A stretch of DNA of 6,282 bases, from the NCBI GenBank assembly GCA_019309815.1, contig JAFDFO010000205.1:1-6282 (forward strand). Direction: 5' to 3'. The stretch is from Deltaproteobacteria bacterium. Lineage in GTDB: Bacteria; Desulfobacterota; Desulfobacteria; Desulfobacterales; C00003060. Every line of letters starts with the position of its first letter. Position 1 is the stretch's first letter. The notes beneath the pieces are model-generated. The model was given only the letters and a program-made list of their open reading frames with translations, was not told the DNA's origin and ran no database searches. Positions 1 through 6,063 of the stretch are shown piece after piece. Made by a program: the position numbers and the translations under genes.

Positions 1-974
1 TACAACTTCAGGCTTCTGACGATCCAGCGCGACAGCGCCTTATCATCCTTCTGATCAACAACGCCGTCCAAGTTCTCTAAAGGAATCTCTGCCCGGGCCA
101 TTGCCTTGTGTCCGCCCGCACTGCCCAGATGCCCGAACACTTTGCTCAAGAGCTTCCCGCCATCCTTCCGAATCCCGTCATTTCTCACAATAATGATCAG
201 CCGTCCCTGATGGGTGCCTGAAACAACAGCCCAGGCAATATCATGGACCTTCATGAAAAAATCAGCAATGGACACGCATACGGCCGGGTTCTTCGTGTGG
301 CCGAGATGGACACTGATGCGATGTCTTTGCACACGCACCTCTTCCAGGGCGAGGCGGTAATATTTCAGAAAATCATGTGTCATCTCTGCCTGCTCGATCT
401 TCTGAACCATGTGAACGTTGACGTGACGGAATAGAAACTGGAACGCATTCACGTCTTCAATGATGGCCTTGCGTTGGAAGTTCATTGTGTCTGTCTTGAT
501 GCCGTAGAAGAGTGCAGTCGCCAGTTTGGCAGAGGGCTTGATTCTGGCTGCCCGGAGATATTCGGTCATGATGGTGGAGGTGGCACCATAGTGTGGCCGT
601 ATGTCCATAAAGGGAGCTTTTGCCCCCGTTTGAGGATGATGGTCTATGATGACATCAAAATCGATCCCTTTGAAACCTTCGTGGTGATTTGGCTGGGAGT
701 CGATGATGGCGCATCGGGTGCATTGGCTCAGGTTGACCTCTTTTATCGAAATCTGGTCCAGCTTCACCAGTCGGATCATGGCCAGGTTGTCAGGGCGTGT
801 AATCTTGTCTACATGGGCGACGGTGGCCGAGGCAACCCGCCGCCACAAAAGACGTTTTAGTGCCATGGCGCTGGCCATAGCGTCCGGATCCGGATTCATG
901 ACAATCAGCAGGCGATCTTCTCTGGAGAAGAGACCAAGCAAGCGTCGCAGTTTTTCTTTTGCAGAAGCAGCCAT
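1..974 (-). CDS. DHH/DHHA1-family phosphoesterase (NrnA-like), 3' end at window edge
   Basis: Read on the minus strand from ATG at 974, the frame stays open for 324 codons to the window edge. The two remaining bases are TA, so the stop codon (TAA or TAG) may be cut by the edge and the protein may be nearly complete. Visible DHH-superfamily motifs are NPDPDA (residues 27-32), an Asp in AIIDSQ (92), DHH at 111-113 and GIKTDT (Asp162); these Asp/His residues bind the two metal ions. GSAGGH (284-289) is the glycine-rich DHHA1 substrate motif. The family includes nanoRNA hydrolases, pAp phosphatases and c-di-nucleotide phosphodiesterases; which substrate applies here cannot be told. The protein should be cytosolic. 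The start lies 84 nt after the miaA stop on the same strand, suggesting co-transcription. No Shine-Dalgarno is visible; a 7-bp repeat fills that position. ATG 974 is the only ordinary start after the in-frame stop at 1026-1028. Confidence 0.93.
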   Translation of the reverse strand, partial: MAASAKEKLRRLLGLFSREDRLLIVMNPDPDAMASAMALKRLLWRRVASATVAHVDKITRPDNLAMIRLVKLDQISIKEVNLSQCTRCAIIDSQPNHHEGFKGIDFDVIIDHHPQTGAKAPFMDIRPHYGATSTIMTEYLRAARIKPSAKLATALFYGIKTDTMNFQRKAIIEDVNAFQFLFRHVNVHMVQKIEQAEMTHDFLKYYRLALEEVRVQRHRISVHLGHTKNPAVCVSIADFFMKVHDIAWAVVSGTHQGRLIIIVRNDGIRKDGGKLLSKVFGHLGSAGGHKAMARAEIPLENLDGVVDQKDDKALSRWIVRSLKL

Positions 975-981
975 AGAAAAT

Positions 982-1015
982 ATCGTTATCCGTTGTCCCT
1001 TATCCGTTGTCCGTT
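982..1015. repeat. 7-bp-period repeat block in the miaA-DHH spacer
   Basis: Four consecutive heptads are seen on the plus strand: ATCCGTT (988-994), GTCCCTT (995-1001), ATCCGTT (1002-1008) and GTCCGTT (1009-1015). They are preceded by a six-base partial unit, ATCGTT (982-987). The block also reads as a 13-bp direct repeat at 986-998 and 1000-1012. It occupies the leader of the DHH gene and leaves no room for a normal ribosome binding site. Confidence 0.8.
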
Positions 1016-1058
1016 GATCTGCTCGTCAAGGCGACGGTAAGACGATAGACGTTTACCT

Positions 1059-1979
1059 TTATCCAAGAAACGAATCTATCTTCGTCCTCAAAACCTCTAT
1101 TTGGTCGGGCCCCATCCACTCAATATCCGGATCAGCCTTAAACCACGTAAGCTGTCGTTTGGCATAGCGGCGAGTGTCACGCTTGAAGAGGCGCACGGTC
1201 TCATCCCATGTGACCCGTCCCTCTAAATAGTCCGCCACGTGCCGGTATCCTATTGACCGCATCGACTTGAGCGCTGACGAGTAGCCTTGACCCAGCAGCC
1301 CTCTCACTTCCTCCAGAAATCCGGAGGCAAGCATCAGGTCGACCCGTTTGTCAATCCGATCATATAGGATGGTCCGATCCAGAGTCAACCCGATGGAGAG
1401 TGTCCTATAGCCCACGTCCTCAAAACCGTGATTCCTCTGATGGCGGGACATCGGCTGCCCTGTAGCCTGATGCACTTCAAGGGCGCGGATAATCCGGTAG
1501 GTGTCGTTGGAATGGATTCTATCGGCAGCCTCTGGATCAACCATCCGGAGCCGTTGGTACAGTGCCTCAAGCCCAGAGGTTTCAACCTCCTCTCTCAGCT
1601 TCTTACGGATCGCGTCATCTCCTCCTTCAGCCGGAAAGAGGCCCCGCGTGAGGGCCTTGATGTAAAGGCCCGTGCCACCGACGATGAAGACAGGGCATCC
1701 TTTCTGGTGAAGATCCCGGATTCGTGCTTCTGCCATTTCCTTGAAAAGAGCCGCGCTGAATGGCTCATCCGGATAGACCACGTCAATCAGATGATGCCGT
1801 ACACGCTGCTGCTGTTCTTGAGTAGGCTTTGCCGTGCCGATGTCCATATGCCTGTAAACCTGCATGGCATCCGCGCTGACAATCTCAGCTCCCAGTGGTT
1901 CAGCCGCAGTTACGGCCGCATCGGTCTTCCCGACACCGGTGGGGCCTGAGATGATGATTAGGGCTGATTTCTCAGACAT
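1059..1979 (-). CDS. miaA: tRNA dimethylallyltransferase MiaA
   Basis: MiaA transfers a dimethylallyl group from DMAPP to N6 of adenine 37 in tRNAs that read UNN codons. It is cytosolic and makes the precursor of ms2i6A. The 306-residue length is normal for the family. Motifs in order: P-loop GPTGVGKT (12-19); SADAMQVYRHMDIGTAKP (35-52) with the conserved Asp37; HHLIDV (62-67); GGTGLYI (101-107) with the conserved Thr103; RIIRALEVHQATG (162-174); a family-typical segment RSIGYRHVADY (241-251); and RYAKRQLTWFK (271-281). ATG at 1979 is preceded by AGGA with a 6-nt spacer (plus-strand tcct at 1986-1989), which supports this start. It is the first gene of a probable two-gene minus-strand unit with the downstream DHH gene. 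A sigma-70-like promoter lies about 50 nt upstream of the start. Nothing is missing or odd in the protein. Confidence 0.98.
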   Translation of the reverse strand: MSEKSALIIISGPTGVGKTDAAVTAAEPLGAEIVSADAMQVYRHMDIGTAKPTQEQQQRVRHHLIDVVYPDEPFSAALFKEMAEARIRDLHQKGCPVFIVGGTGLYIKALTRGLFPAEGGDDAIRKKLREEVETSGLEALYQRLRMVDPEAADRIHSNDTYRIIRALEVHQATGQPMSRHQRNHGFEDVGYRTLSIGLTLDRTILYDRIDKRVDLMLASGFLEEVRGLLGQGYSSALKSMRSIGYRHVADYLEGRVTWDETVRLFKRDTRRYAKRQLTWFKADPDIEWMGPDQIEVLRTKIDSFLG

Positions 1980-2034
1980 GGTATTTCCTACATATCAAAG
2001 GCACTGATTTTTTCAAGGCGGATGGGTTTTTTGT

Positions 2035-2062
2035 AGTGTAATTCCCCACGTTTGTGTGGCAA
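2035..2062 (-). promoter_or_regulatory. sigma-70-like promoter for miaA
   Basis: On the minus strand the -35 box is TTGCCA (plus coordinates 2057-2062, 5 of 6 matches to TTGACA). A 16-bp spacer separates it from -10 TACACT (2035-2040, 4 of 6 matches). Transcription would start near 2028, leaving a leader of about 50 nt before the miaA start. Prediction from sequence only. Confidence 0.5.
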
Positions 2063-2135
2063 TTGACACACTTTTGGGATACAGACAGGCCCCGTTATTA
2101 TGTAGAGACGGTCCATGAAAGAAGTGTATGTGGTT

Positions 2136-2183
2136 GAATTAACATAATAATTGCAAGATGAATTAACATAATAATTGCAAGAC
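2136..2183. repeat. 24-bp tandem duplication upstream of the sigma-54 promoter
   Basis: Two abutting 24-bp units, 2136-2159 and 2160-2183, match at 23 of 24 positions, differing only in the last base. Each contains an imperfect palindrome, AATTA and TAATT around a 6-nt centre, followed by the palindrome TTGCAA. A third TTGCAA stands alone at 2204-2209. The repeat centre lies about 80 bp before the predicted sigma-54 start, a usual place for enhancer-binding-protein sites. That role is inferred. Confidence 0.75.
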
Positions 2184-2215
2184 GGTCTTCGGTTTGAGGC
2201 ATCTTGCAACACAGC

Positions 2216-2230
2216 TGGCACGCAACTTGC
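2216..2230 (+). promoter_or_regulatory. sigma-54 (RpoN) promoter, -24/-12 type
   Basis: TGGCAC (2216-2221), five bases, then TTGC (2227-2230) gives the invariant GG-N10-GC spacing and a near-perfect match to YTGGCACGRNNNTTGCW. The preceding base is C, as in the consensus; the base after GC is C rather than A/T. Predicted transcription start is about 2242, running toward the porin-like gene with a leader of about 245 nt. Sigma-54 promoters need an activator ATPase bound upstream; the tandem repeat at 2136-2183 is a candidate site. Confidence 0.82.
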
Positions 2231-2277
2231 CTTTTGGGAAAGAGTTCACATGTGTGCAGATTTTGACAACTGAATCC

Positions 2278-2306
2278 TTGACAAGTGCTATAGAAGTTTG
2301 TATAAA
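2278..2306 (+). promoter_or_regulatory. sigma-70 promoter for the porin-like gene
   Basis: A perfect -35 TTGACA (2278-2283), a 17-bp spacer and -10 TATAAA (2301-2306, 5 of 6) make a strong housekeeping promoter. Predicted start is about 2313, giving a leader of about 175 nt. It lies downstream of the sigma-54 start, so the gene appears to have two promoters of different sigma class. Confidence 0.78.
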
Positions 2307-2345
2307 GTACGATTCAAAGAAGGAGTGTTTATTAACAAGCTCAGC

Positions 2346-2365
2346 AATTGTAGATCATTACAATT
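2346..2365 (+). promoter_or_regulatory. Inverted repeat / leader hairpin 1
   Basis: AATTGTA (2346-2352) and TACAATT (2359-2365) form a perfect 7-bp inverted repeat with a 6-nt spacer. It lies about 35 nt into the transcript from the sigma-70 promoter. It could be an RNA hairpin or an operator for a dimeric repressor; sequence alone does not decide. Confidence 0.5.
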
Positions 2366-2379
2366 AAGATAACCTGGGG

Positions 2380-2425
2380 AGGAGGTGGTATCTGTTTGAG
2401 TTTTATTTGTGTGTCCCGATGTTGA
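2380..2425 (+). promoter_or_regulatory. Internal Shine-Dalgarno with possible 9-codon leader ORF
   Basis: AGGAGG at 2380-2385 is as strong a ribosome binding site as that of the porin-like gene, but no long frame follows it. Ten bases later a TTG (2396) opens a 9-codon frame ending in TGA (2423-2425), inside the loop of leader hairpin 2. It could be a leader peptide, a ribosome standby site, or chance. Translation of the frame is unproven. Confidence 0.3.
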
Positions 2426-2449
2426 CCGCAAGAACTTGTTGGGACACAC
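2409..2449 (+). promoter_or_regulatory. Leader hairpin 2, just before the porin RBS
   Basis: GTGTGTCCC (2409-2417) pairs perfectly with GGGACACAC (2441-2449) around a 23-nt loop; G-U and A-U pairs can extend it inward. No U-tract follows, so it is not a terminator. It ends 25 nt before the AGGAGG of the porin-like gene and may stabilise the mRNA or modulate translation. Confidence 0.65.
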
Positions 2450-2487
2450 GCCAAGAAACGATTTGACTACTTACAGGAGGAAAGCGG

Positions 2488-3636
2488 ATGAAGAAAATTG
2501 CAATTAGTGTACTGGCTCTTACCCTAGCTGTGCTCCTGGCCACACCGGCCATGGCACAAAAAATTGAGCCGTATGCATCCATGAGGCTCGGTACCTTCTA
2601 TTCGAGCCACCAAAGCAATGTGACGGGTGTTGATGATAATGATGACCTCAACATAGACCTTGCCGACATCAGCCGGTTTGGCGCCAGAGGCCAGGTCGGA
2701 GATATTTACGGGGTCGTGGAGATGGGTATGAGGGGTAACGAAAACCGTGCAGGTTATGACACGACCTTTGGCGGAGCGGTTCCCTATTACAACAGACAGA
2801 TTTATACCCGTCTCTTGTATGGCAAGTGGGACTTTGGCGCCGGCAACCTGATTGTCGGCCAGGACTACACGTTGCCAACCTATCCCTCGGCTCAGCAAGC
2901 GCCCGGCGTTTTTGATCTCCAGAACGGTTTCATCGGCGTGGGTACTCTCTGGGATCGCCGTTACCCCCAGGTCAAAGTGGTCCTGGACAACGGTTTGACC
3001 TTTCTAGCCGCCCAGACGTTCGATGGCATTGGACCTTCGGGCGGCTTTGCACCCCCTGCCGGCACCCTCGCTGGAGGCAACTCTGACGTTATTATCCCGA
3101 AACTGCAGGTTGCATGGGATGTTAGAAGGGAAGGCTGGTATATCGGCCCTGGTATCGGTTACAACACCTACAAATATGACGATACCGCAGTCGGAGGCAC
3201 CTTTGATGACGACATTGATTCCTACGTCGCGTTCCTGAAGGGTTCTTGGGACCCAGGCCCAGTGGCATTCAGGTTTACCGTCCACTATGGGGAGAACCTG
3301 TCGAACTTTGGTATCCTCGGTCGGAAAAACGCCAATGCAGTCGTTGTCAACAACAGCGTCCAGGACGCCGAGTGTTGGGGTGGTTACCTGCAGGCCGCTT
3401 TCAAGGTCGACCCGACCACGATCACCGTTGGTTGGGGTTACTCCTCATCCGATAACGACGCGTCCGGCCCTGAGGCGGATGAACTCATGGGCATCTTCGT
3501 GAACTGCAAGGTCCCTATTGCTGAGACCTTTTTCATCGTTCCTGAGTTCTCCTGGTGGGACGGCATGGACAACGCAATGGGTATAGAAGATCCAGACTCC
3601 TGGCACTTGGGTATCCTGTGGCAAGCGGATTTCTAA
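2488..3636 (+). CDS. Porin-like outer-membrane beta-barrel protein
   Basis: The 382-residue product has a clear Sec signal peptide: MKK start, hydrophobic core to about residue 18, and signal-peptidase I site AMA|Q after residue 23. The mature ~359-residue chain is rich in alternating hydrophobic/aromatic strands and Gly/Asp/Asn turns, and ends in ...WQADF. The terminal Phe is the usual BAM-recognition end of outer-membrane barrels. The role is probably diffusion of small solutes; the substrate is not visible, and I cannot assign it to a named porin. Two Cys occur in the C-terminal third (near residues 298 and 344). AGGAGG at 2475-2480 lies 7 nt before ATG 2488 and fixes the start. The gene stands alone, bounded by its own promoters and a strong terminator. 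Paired sigma-54 and sigma-70 promoters and a structured leader suggest regulation by nutrient or stress state. Confidence 0.88.
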   Translation: MKKIAISVLALTLAVLLATPAMAQKIEPYASMRLGTFYSSHQSNVTGVDDNDDLNIDLADISRFGARGQVGDIYGVVEMGMRGNENRAGYDTTFGGAVPYYNRQIYTRLLYGKWDFGAGNLIVGQDYTLPTYPSAQQAPGVFDLQNGFIGVGTLWDRRYPQVKVVLDNGLTFLAAQTFDGIGPSGGFAPPAGTLAGGNSDVIIPKLQVAWDVRREGWYIGPGIGYNTYKYDDTAVGGTFDDDIDSYVAFLKGSWDPGPVAFRFTVHYGENLSNFGILGRKNANAVVVNNSVQDAECWGGYLQAAFKVDPTTITVGWGYSSSDNDASGPEADELMGIFVNCKVPIAETFFIVPEFSWWDGMDNAMGIEDPDSWHLGILWQADF

Positions 3637-3665
3637 GTTGTCAGCGTCTTAACGCTTAAACCAAG

Positions 3666-3696
3666 GCCCCGGGGAGTTTTCCCCGGGGCTTTTTTT
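3666..3696 (+). terminator. Intrinsic terminator of the porin-like gene
   Basis: A perfect 10-bp GC-rich stem (3666-3675 with 3680-3689, GCCCCGGGGA against its complement) closes a GTTT loop. A run of seven T (3690-3696) follows, 29 nt after the stop codon. On the minus strand the following bases are a poor T-tract, so it acts mainly in the plus direction. Confidence 0.95.
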
Positions 3697-3776
3697 GTGC
3701 AGAAGAACAGTGGACGTCTGTGGAATATTGACTTTAGTGACCTAAGAAACCTTGCTTGTGATAGAAGACCGATACA

Positions 3777-3848
3777 GGGCGGGGATAAACCCCGCCCCTA
3801 CGTCATGTGATGGGTCTTTGCATGTAGGGGCGGGGTTTATCCCCGCCC
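3777..3848. repeat. REP/BIME-like pair of GC-rich palindromes, perfect 25-bp inverted repeat
   Basis: Arms 3777-3801 and 3824-3848 are exact reverse complements over 25 of 25 bases, separated by 22 bp. Each arm is itself a palindrome: an 8-bp stem GGGCGGGG/CCCCGCCC around ATAAA (TTTAT in the other arm), with the tail CCTAC / GTAGG on the inner side. The region 3697-3979, between the terminator and the convergent gene, holds nothing else I can support. The structure resembles dispersed extragenic palindromes found in many copies in some genomes. No transposase or target duplication is seen. A read-through frame across it gives peptide text of the GAGFIPAR type, familiar from mis-annotated repeats. 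Confidence 0.85.
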
Positions 3849-3979
3849 GCACTTCTACCGAGTTTACCGGATTAGTAGATTTAGGGAACAACTATACAAC
3901 GGTGAGAACATGTGGGGACTTGCTAGTGGGCGATGATATTCATAACAGGACCAGCAACGCCGATGGCCCTATCGTACAA

Positions 3980-5701
3980 CTACTGGACAGGCGCTGGCTG
4001 GGGAAGCTCATACCCGATGATCACACTCTTGGAACTCGTTAAGAGTGTGCCCTGTTTCCGGACCTGGGCTACAACCACCTCGTCCCTGCCATCATGATCA
4101 TAGTCGCCAATGCAAAAATCGCTGATATAACCTTTTACCCCGGGTGTCTGCAAATTAGGGTAAAGCTCATAACGGTTCCAGAAAAGAGATGTTACGTGGC
4201 CGTTGCTGAAATGTCGAAGACGTGAAAACAACTCTCCAACGGAACCCTTGTTGTGTGACACTATCACTTCATTTATGCCATCGTTGTTCAGATCCCTGAC
4301 AAAGATCCGTTGAGGCAAGAAGTAATGGCCTACGTCGCCCTGGGCTCCATCCATGTGCATCTTATACTCAAGGTAGTTCATGCTGCCGCCATACCGCTTA
4401 TCACTCCTCCACTGTTCGTCCGCCGACACGTCGTAGATGCGTATTTTGTCGGTTTCGTCATAGGCAATGATCGACGGCTGCCCGTTATTCATAGCATCAC
4501 CCAGGGCAAACCCGAAGATGTTAACCCGCTTGGGCAACTTCAACCGCTCTCCGGGTTCATATTCGCCATTGCCCCAGGCCAATTCGTATACCCCTGAAGC
4601 AAAAAGCTCATCCACCTTCCGCTTCTGTCCGTACAGCACTTGACCCCGGCCAGGCACGTCTATCACCCTGTAGTACCAGGGATCGTTATTGCTCACCTGT
4701 TTGAAATCTGAGCCATCCCACTCCAGCACAAATGATGCCAGGCGCTGCCCACTCCCTTCCACGTTTGTGACAAATATCTCTGCGCGGCCATTGCCATTCA
4801 CGTCCGCAACGTCAACAGCTATATAACTCTGATACCTTTTCCCACCCTTCTCCCATATCTTCAAAAAACGCCCATCCTCGAACCGGTGCACATAAATGTG
4901 GTCCTTACTGACAAAGACGACCTCTATCCTGTTGTCCCCGTCCACATCACCGAGGGCCATCCCGTTGACGGCCGTTTTGTAGGGCTGGCTTTTCCAAAAC
5001 CCTTCTACAGTCATATCGGTTGGTGCCACGCTGCCAACCGCTACGAATCCACCTGCAGCTGCGGCCCCCGTGGGCGCTGCGCCGGTTGGAGCCTTTTGCT
5101 GCCCGGCTGCCCCTGCAGCAGCGCCGACTGCTCCTGCACCGAGAAGCGTTTCCGGGTGTGCATAGATGCCTGGGCGTTCAGGCGCTTGTACGGGCTGTTG
5201 AACGCCTTCAGGTCGGCGGTCAAAAACCTTCTCGTTGATTTCATCGGCAAGAAGGTCTACCTGGGGGATGAGGTCGTCCATTCCCTCAGCCCGATTGGAA
5301 AACGTGAGTGTGGGCTTCATCTGAAGGACATCCACAACCTTGCTGTCCAGGCTGACACTCTTTCCGAAAACGGTGGCACTCCCAAACAGAACGTGGCTGG
5401 CCTGGAGTTCGGTACCCAGGTTTCGGGCGATCTCCTCGGTGGGGGGCAGCGACATATCTTTTATGGCCTGTTTTGTCTCCTCCTCGGGCACGATAACAAC
5501 CTTATCTTCCCATGCCAAACGGGATGAGAGCATGTCGACGATGCCTTCACTGATGAATGAAAGGTCTCTGTCCGCATTTATCTCATATGGCAGGATGACC
5601 ACACGGGAAGGCTCTTCAGCCATCCCTTGCCCTGCCGTCATGGCAACCAAAGAAAGAAGCAAAATGAATGGAAACAGTCGATTTCGGAGTCTGGCGTTCA
5701 A
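3980..5701 (-). CDS. Exported TolB/CsgG-like N-domain + FG-GAP/VCBS-repeat propeller protein
   Basis: This 573-residue protein has a signal peptide (basic MNARLRNR, hydrophobic 10-23, likely cut near GMA|EE at 28). Residues 33-155 (VVILPYE..., SEGIVDMLSSRL, HVLFGSATVFG) resemble the alpha/beta domain of TolB-N/CsgG/FlgO-type periplasmic proteins. An Ala/Gly/Pro linker follows (about 160-228). The C-terminal part carries calcium-loop motifs of FG-GAP/VCBS repeats: DVDGDNRIE (252-260), DVNGNGRAE (300-308), DLNNDGINE (470-478) and DYDHDGRDE (533-541), plus a degenerate loop at 402-410. A beta-propeller is likely. The start is TTG at 5701: AGGAGG (plus cctcct 5707-5712) is 5 nt upstream, an in-frame TAG lies at 5711-5713, and the signal peptide needs this start. 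It is a single gene convergent with the porin-like gene. Function is unknown; a periplasmic or surface binding/assembly role is an inference. Confidence 0.9.
   Translation of the reverse strand: MNARLRNRLFPFILLLSLVAMTAGQGMAEEPSRVVILPYEINADRDLSFISEGIVDMLSSRLAWEDKVVIVPEEETKQAIKDMSLPPTEEIARNLGTELQASHVLFGSATVFGKSVSLDSKVVDVLQMKPTLTFSNRAEGMDDLIPQVDLLADEINEKVFDRRPEGVQQPVQAPERPGIYAHPETLLGAGAVGAAAGAAGQQKAPTGAAPTGAAAAGGFVAVGSVAPTDMTVEGFWKSQPYKTAVNGMALGDVDGDNRIEVVFVSKDHIYVHRFEDGRFLKIWEKGGKRYQSYIAVDVADVNGNGRAEIFVTNVEGSGQRLASFVLEWDGSDFKQVSNNDPWYYRVIDVPGRGQVLYGQKRKVDELFASGVYELAWGNGEYEPGERLKLPKRVNIFGFALGDAMNNGQPSIIAYDETDKIRIYDVSADEQWRSDKRYGGSMNYLEYKMHMDGAQGDVGHYFLPQRIFVRDLNNDGINEVIVSHNKGSVGELFSRLRHFSNGHVTSLFWNRYELYPNLQTPGVKGYISDFCIGDYDHDGRDEVVVAQVRKQGTLLTSSKSVIIGYELPQPAPVQ
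4022..4049 (-). repeat. 9-bp inverted repeat inside the propeller gene
   Basis: CACACTCTT (4022-4030) and AAGAGTGTG (4041-4049) are perfect reverse complements around a 10-nt loop. They lie about 40-70 nt before the stop of the minus-strand gene, within codons for the segment QGTLLTSSKSV. It may be a 3'-end mRNA hairpin or chance; no T-tract follows on the minus strand. Confidence 0.4.
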
Positions 5702-5809
5702 TGGTACCTCCTATGAAAGGCCTTTGTTCATGGCGGTAAGATCCCTCTGGCTCACACTTGAGCGTCGATAAGACGTTATCTGCCCCGCCTGGTCCCTATA
5801 GCATCATGG

Positions 5810-5838
5810 AACCTACCAAGAGGTCTTCTTTGGGTCAA
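5810..5838 (-). promoter_or_regulatory. Possible sigma-70 promoter for the propeller gene
   Basis: On the minus strand TTGACC (5833-5838) is followed after 17 bp by TAGGTT (5810-5815). The -35 matches 5 of 6 and the -10 only 3 of 6 bases. It would give a leader of about 100 nt. No other candidate close to the start was better, but the call is weak. Confidence 0.3.
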
Positions 5839-5963
5839 CACTTTTGAATAGACTTGGAATTCCCACGTAAACAGCATCATGCGAAGCCCAGGAGGTATTT
5901 CTGAAACATGTTTTAGTGTCGTGCCCGAGAAATCCGTGCTGTTCTCAAGGCGCTAGCCGCAAT

Positions 5964-5998
5964 ATTGAATATCGAATGTCCAATGTCGAATATCGAAA
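5964..5998. repeat. 7-bp-period repeat block (ATCGAAT type)
   Basis: Five consecutive heptads: ATTGAAT, ATCGAAT, GTCCAAT, GTCGAAT, ATCGAAA. They sit between copies 1 and 2 of the inverted repeat. Substitutions fall mostly at positions 1, 3 and 4 of the heptad and are mostly transitions (A/G, T/C) plus G/C swaps. Confidence 0.8.
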
Positions 5999-6035
5999 TA
6001 GATCCATACTGTTCTCAAGGTGTGAGCCGCAAATA

Positions 6036-6063
6036 TACATCACATTCCAACATCCAATAACCA
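6036..6063. repeat. 7-bp-period repeat block (CATCCA type)
   Basis: Four heptads: TACATCA, CATTCCA, ACATCCA, ATAACCA, with CCA recurring every 7 bp in the last three. The block lies between repeat copies 2 and 3. Its sequence is related to the reverse complement of the block at 6153-6187. Confidence 0.6.

Noticed and set aside
474..860. 128-codon and neighbouring plus-strand frames over 243-1017
   Set aside because: They are antisense to the DHH phosphoesterase frame, which carries all the expected family motifs in order.
1428..1949. 173-codon plus-strand frame
   Set aside because: Antisense shadow of miaA; no domain, no ribosome binding site.
1988..2221. 77-codon minus-strand frame ending at the miaA Shine-Dalgarno
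   Set aside because: It spans the 24-bp tandem repeat (hence a duplicated CNYYVNS) and both the sigma-54 and miaA promoter elements, and has no recognisable domain. The stop overlapping AGGA is suggestive of coupling but not enough.
2263..2291. A second TTGACA at 2263-2268 as another plus-strand promoter
   Set aside because: At 17 bp the -10 would be TGCTAT, a poor match, and the promoter at 2278-2306 is far better.
3752..4042. 96-codon plus-strand frame across the palindromic element
   Set aside because: Peptide text of the AGINPAPT / GAGFIPAR type comes from the GC-rich palindrome itself. The frame overlaps the end of the well-supported minus-strand propeller gene and has no good ribosome binding site.
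4886..5527. 213-codon plus-strand frame, Cys-rich in the middle
   Set aside because: Antisense to the propeller gene; the Cys-rich stretch is the reverse of the GC-rich Ala/Gly linker codons.
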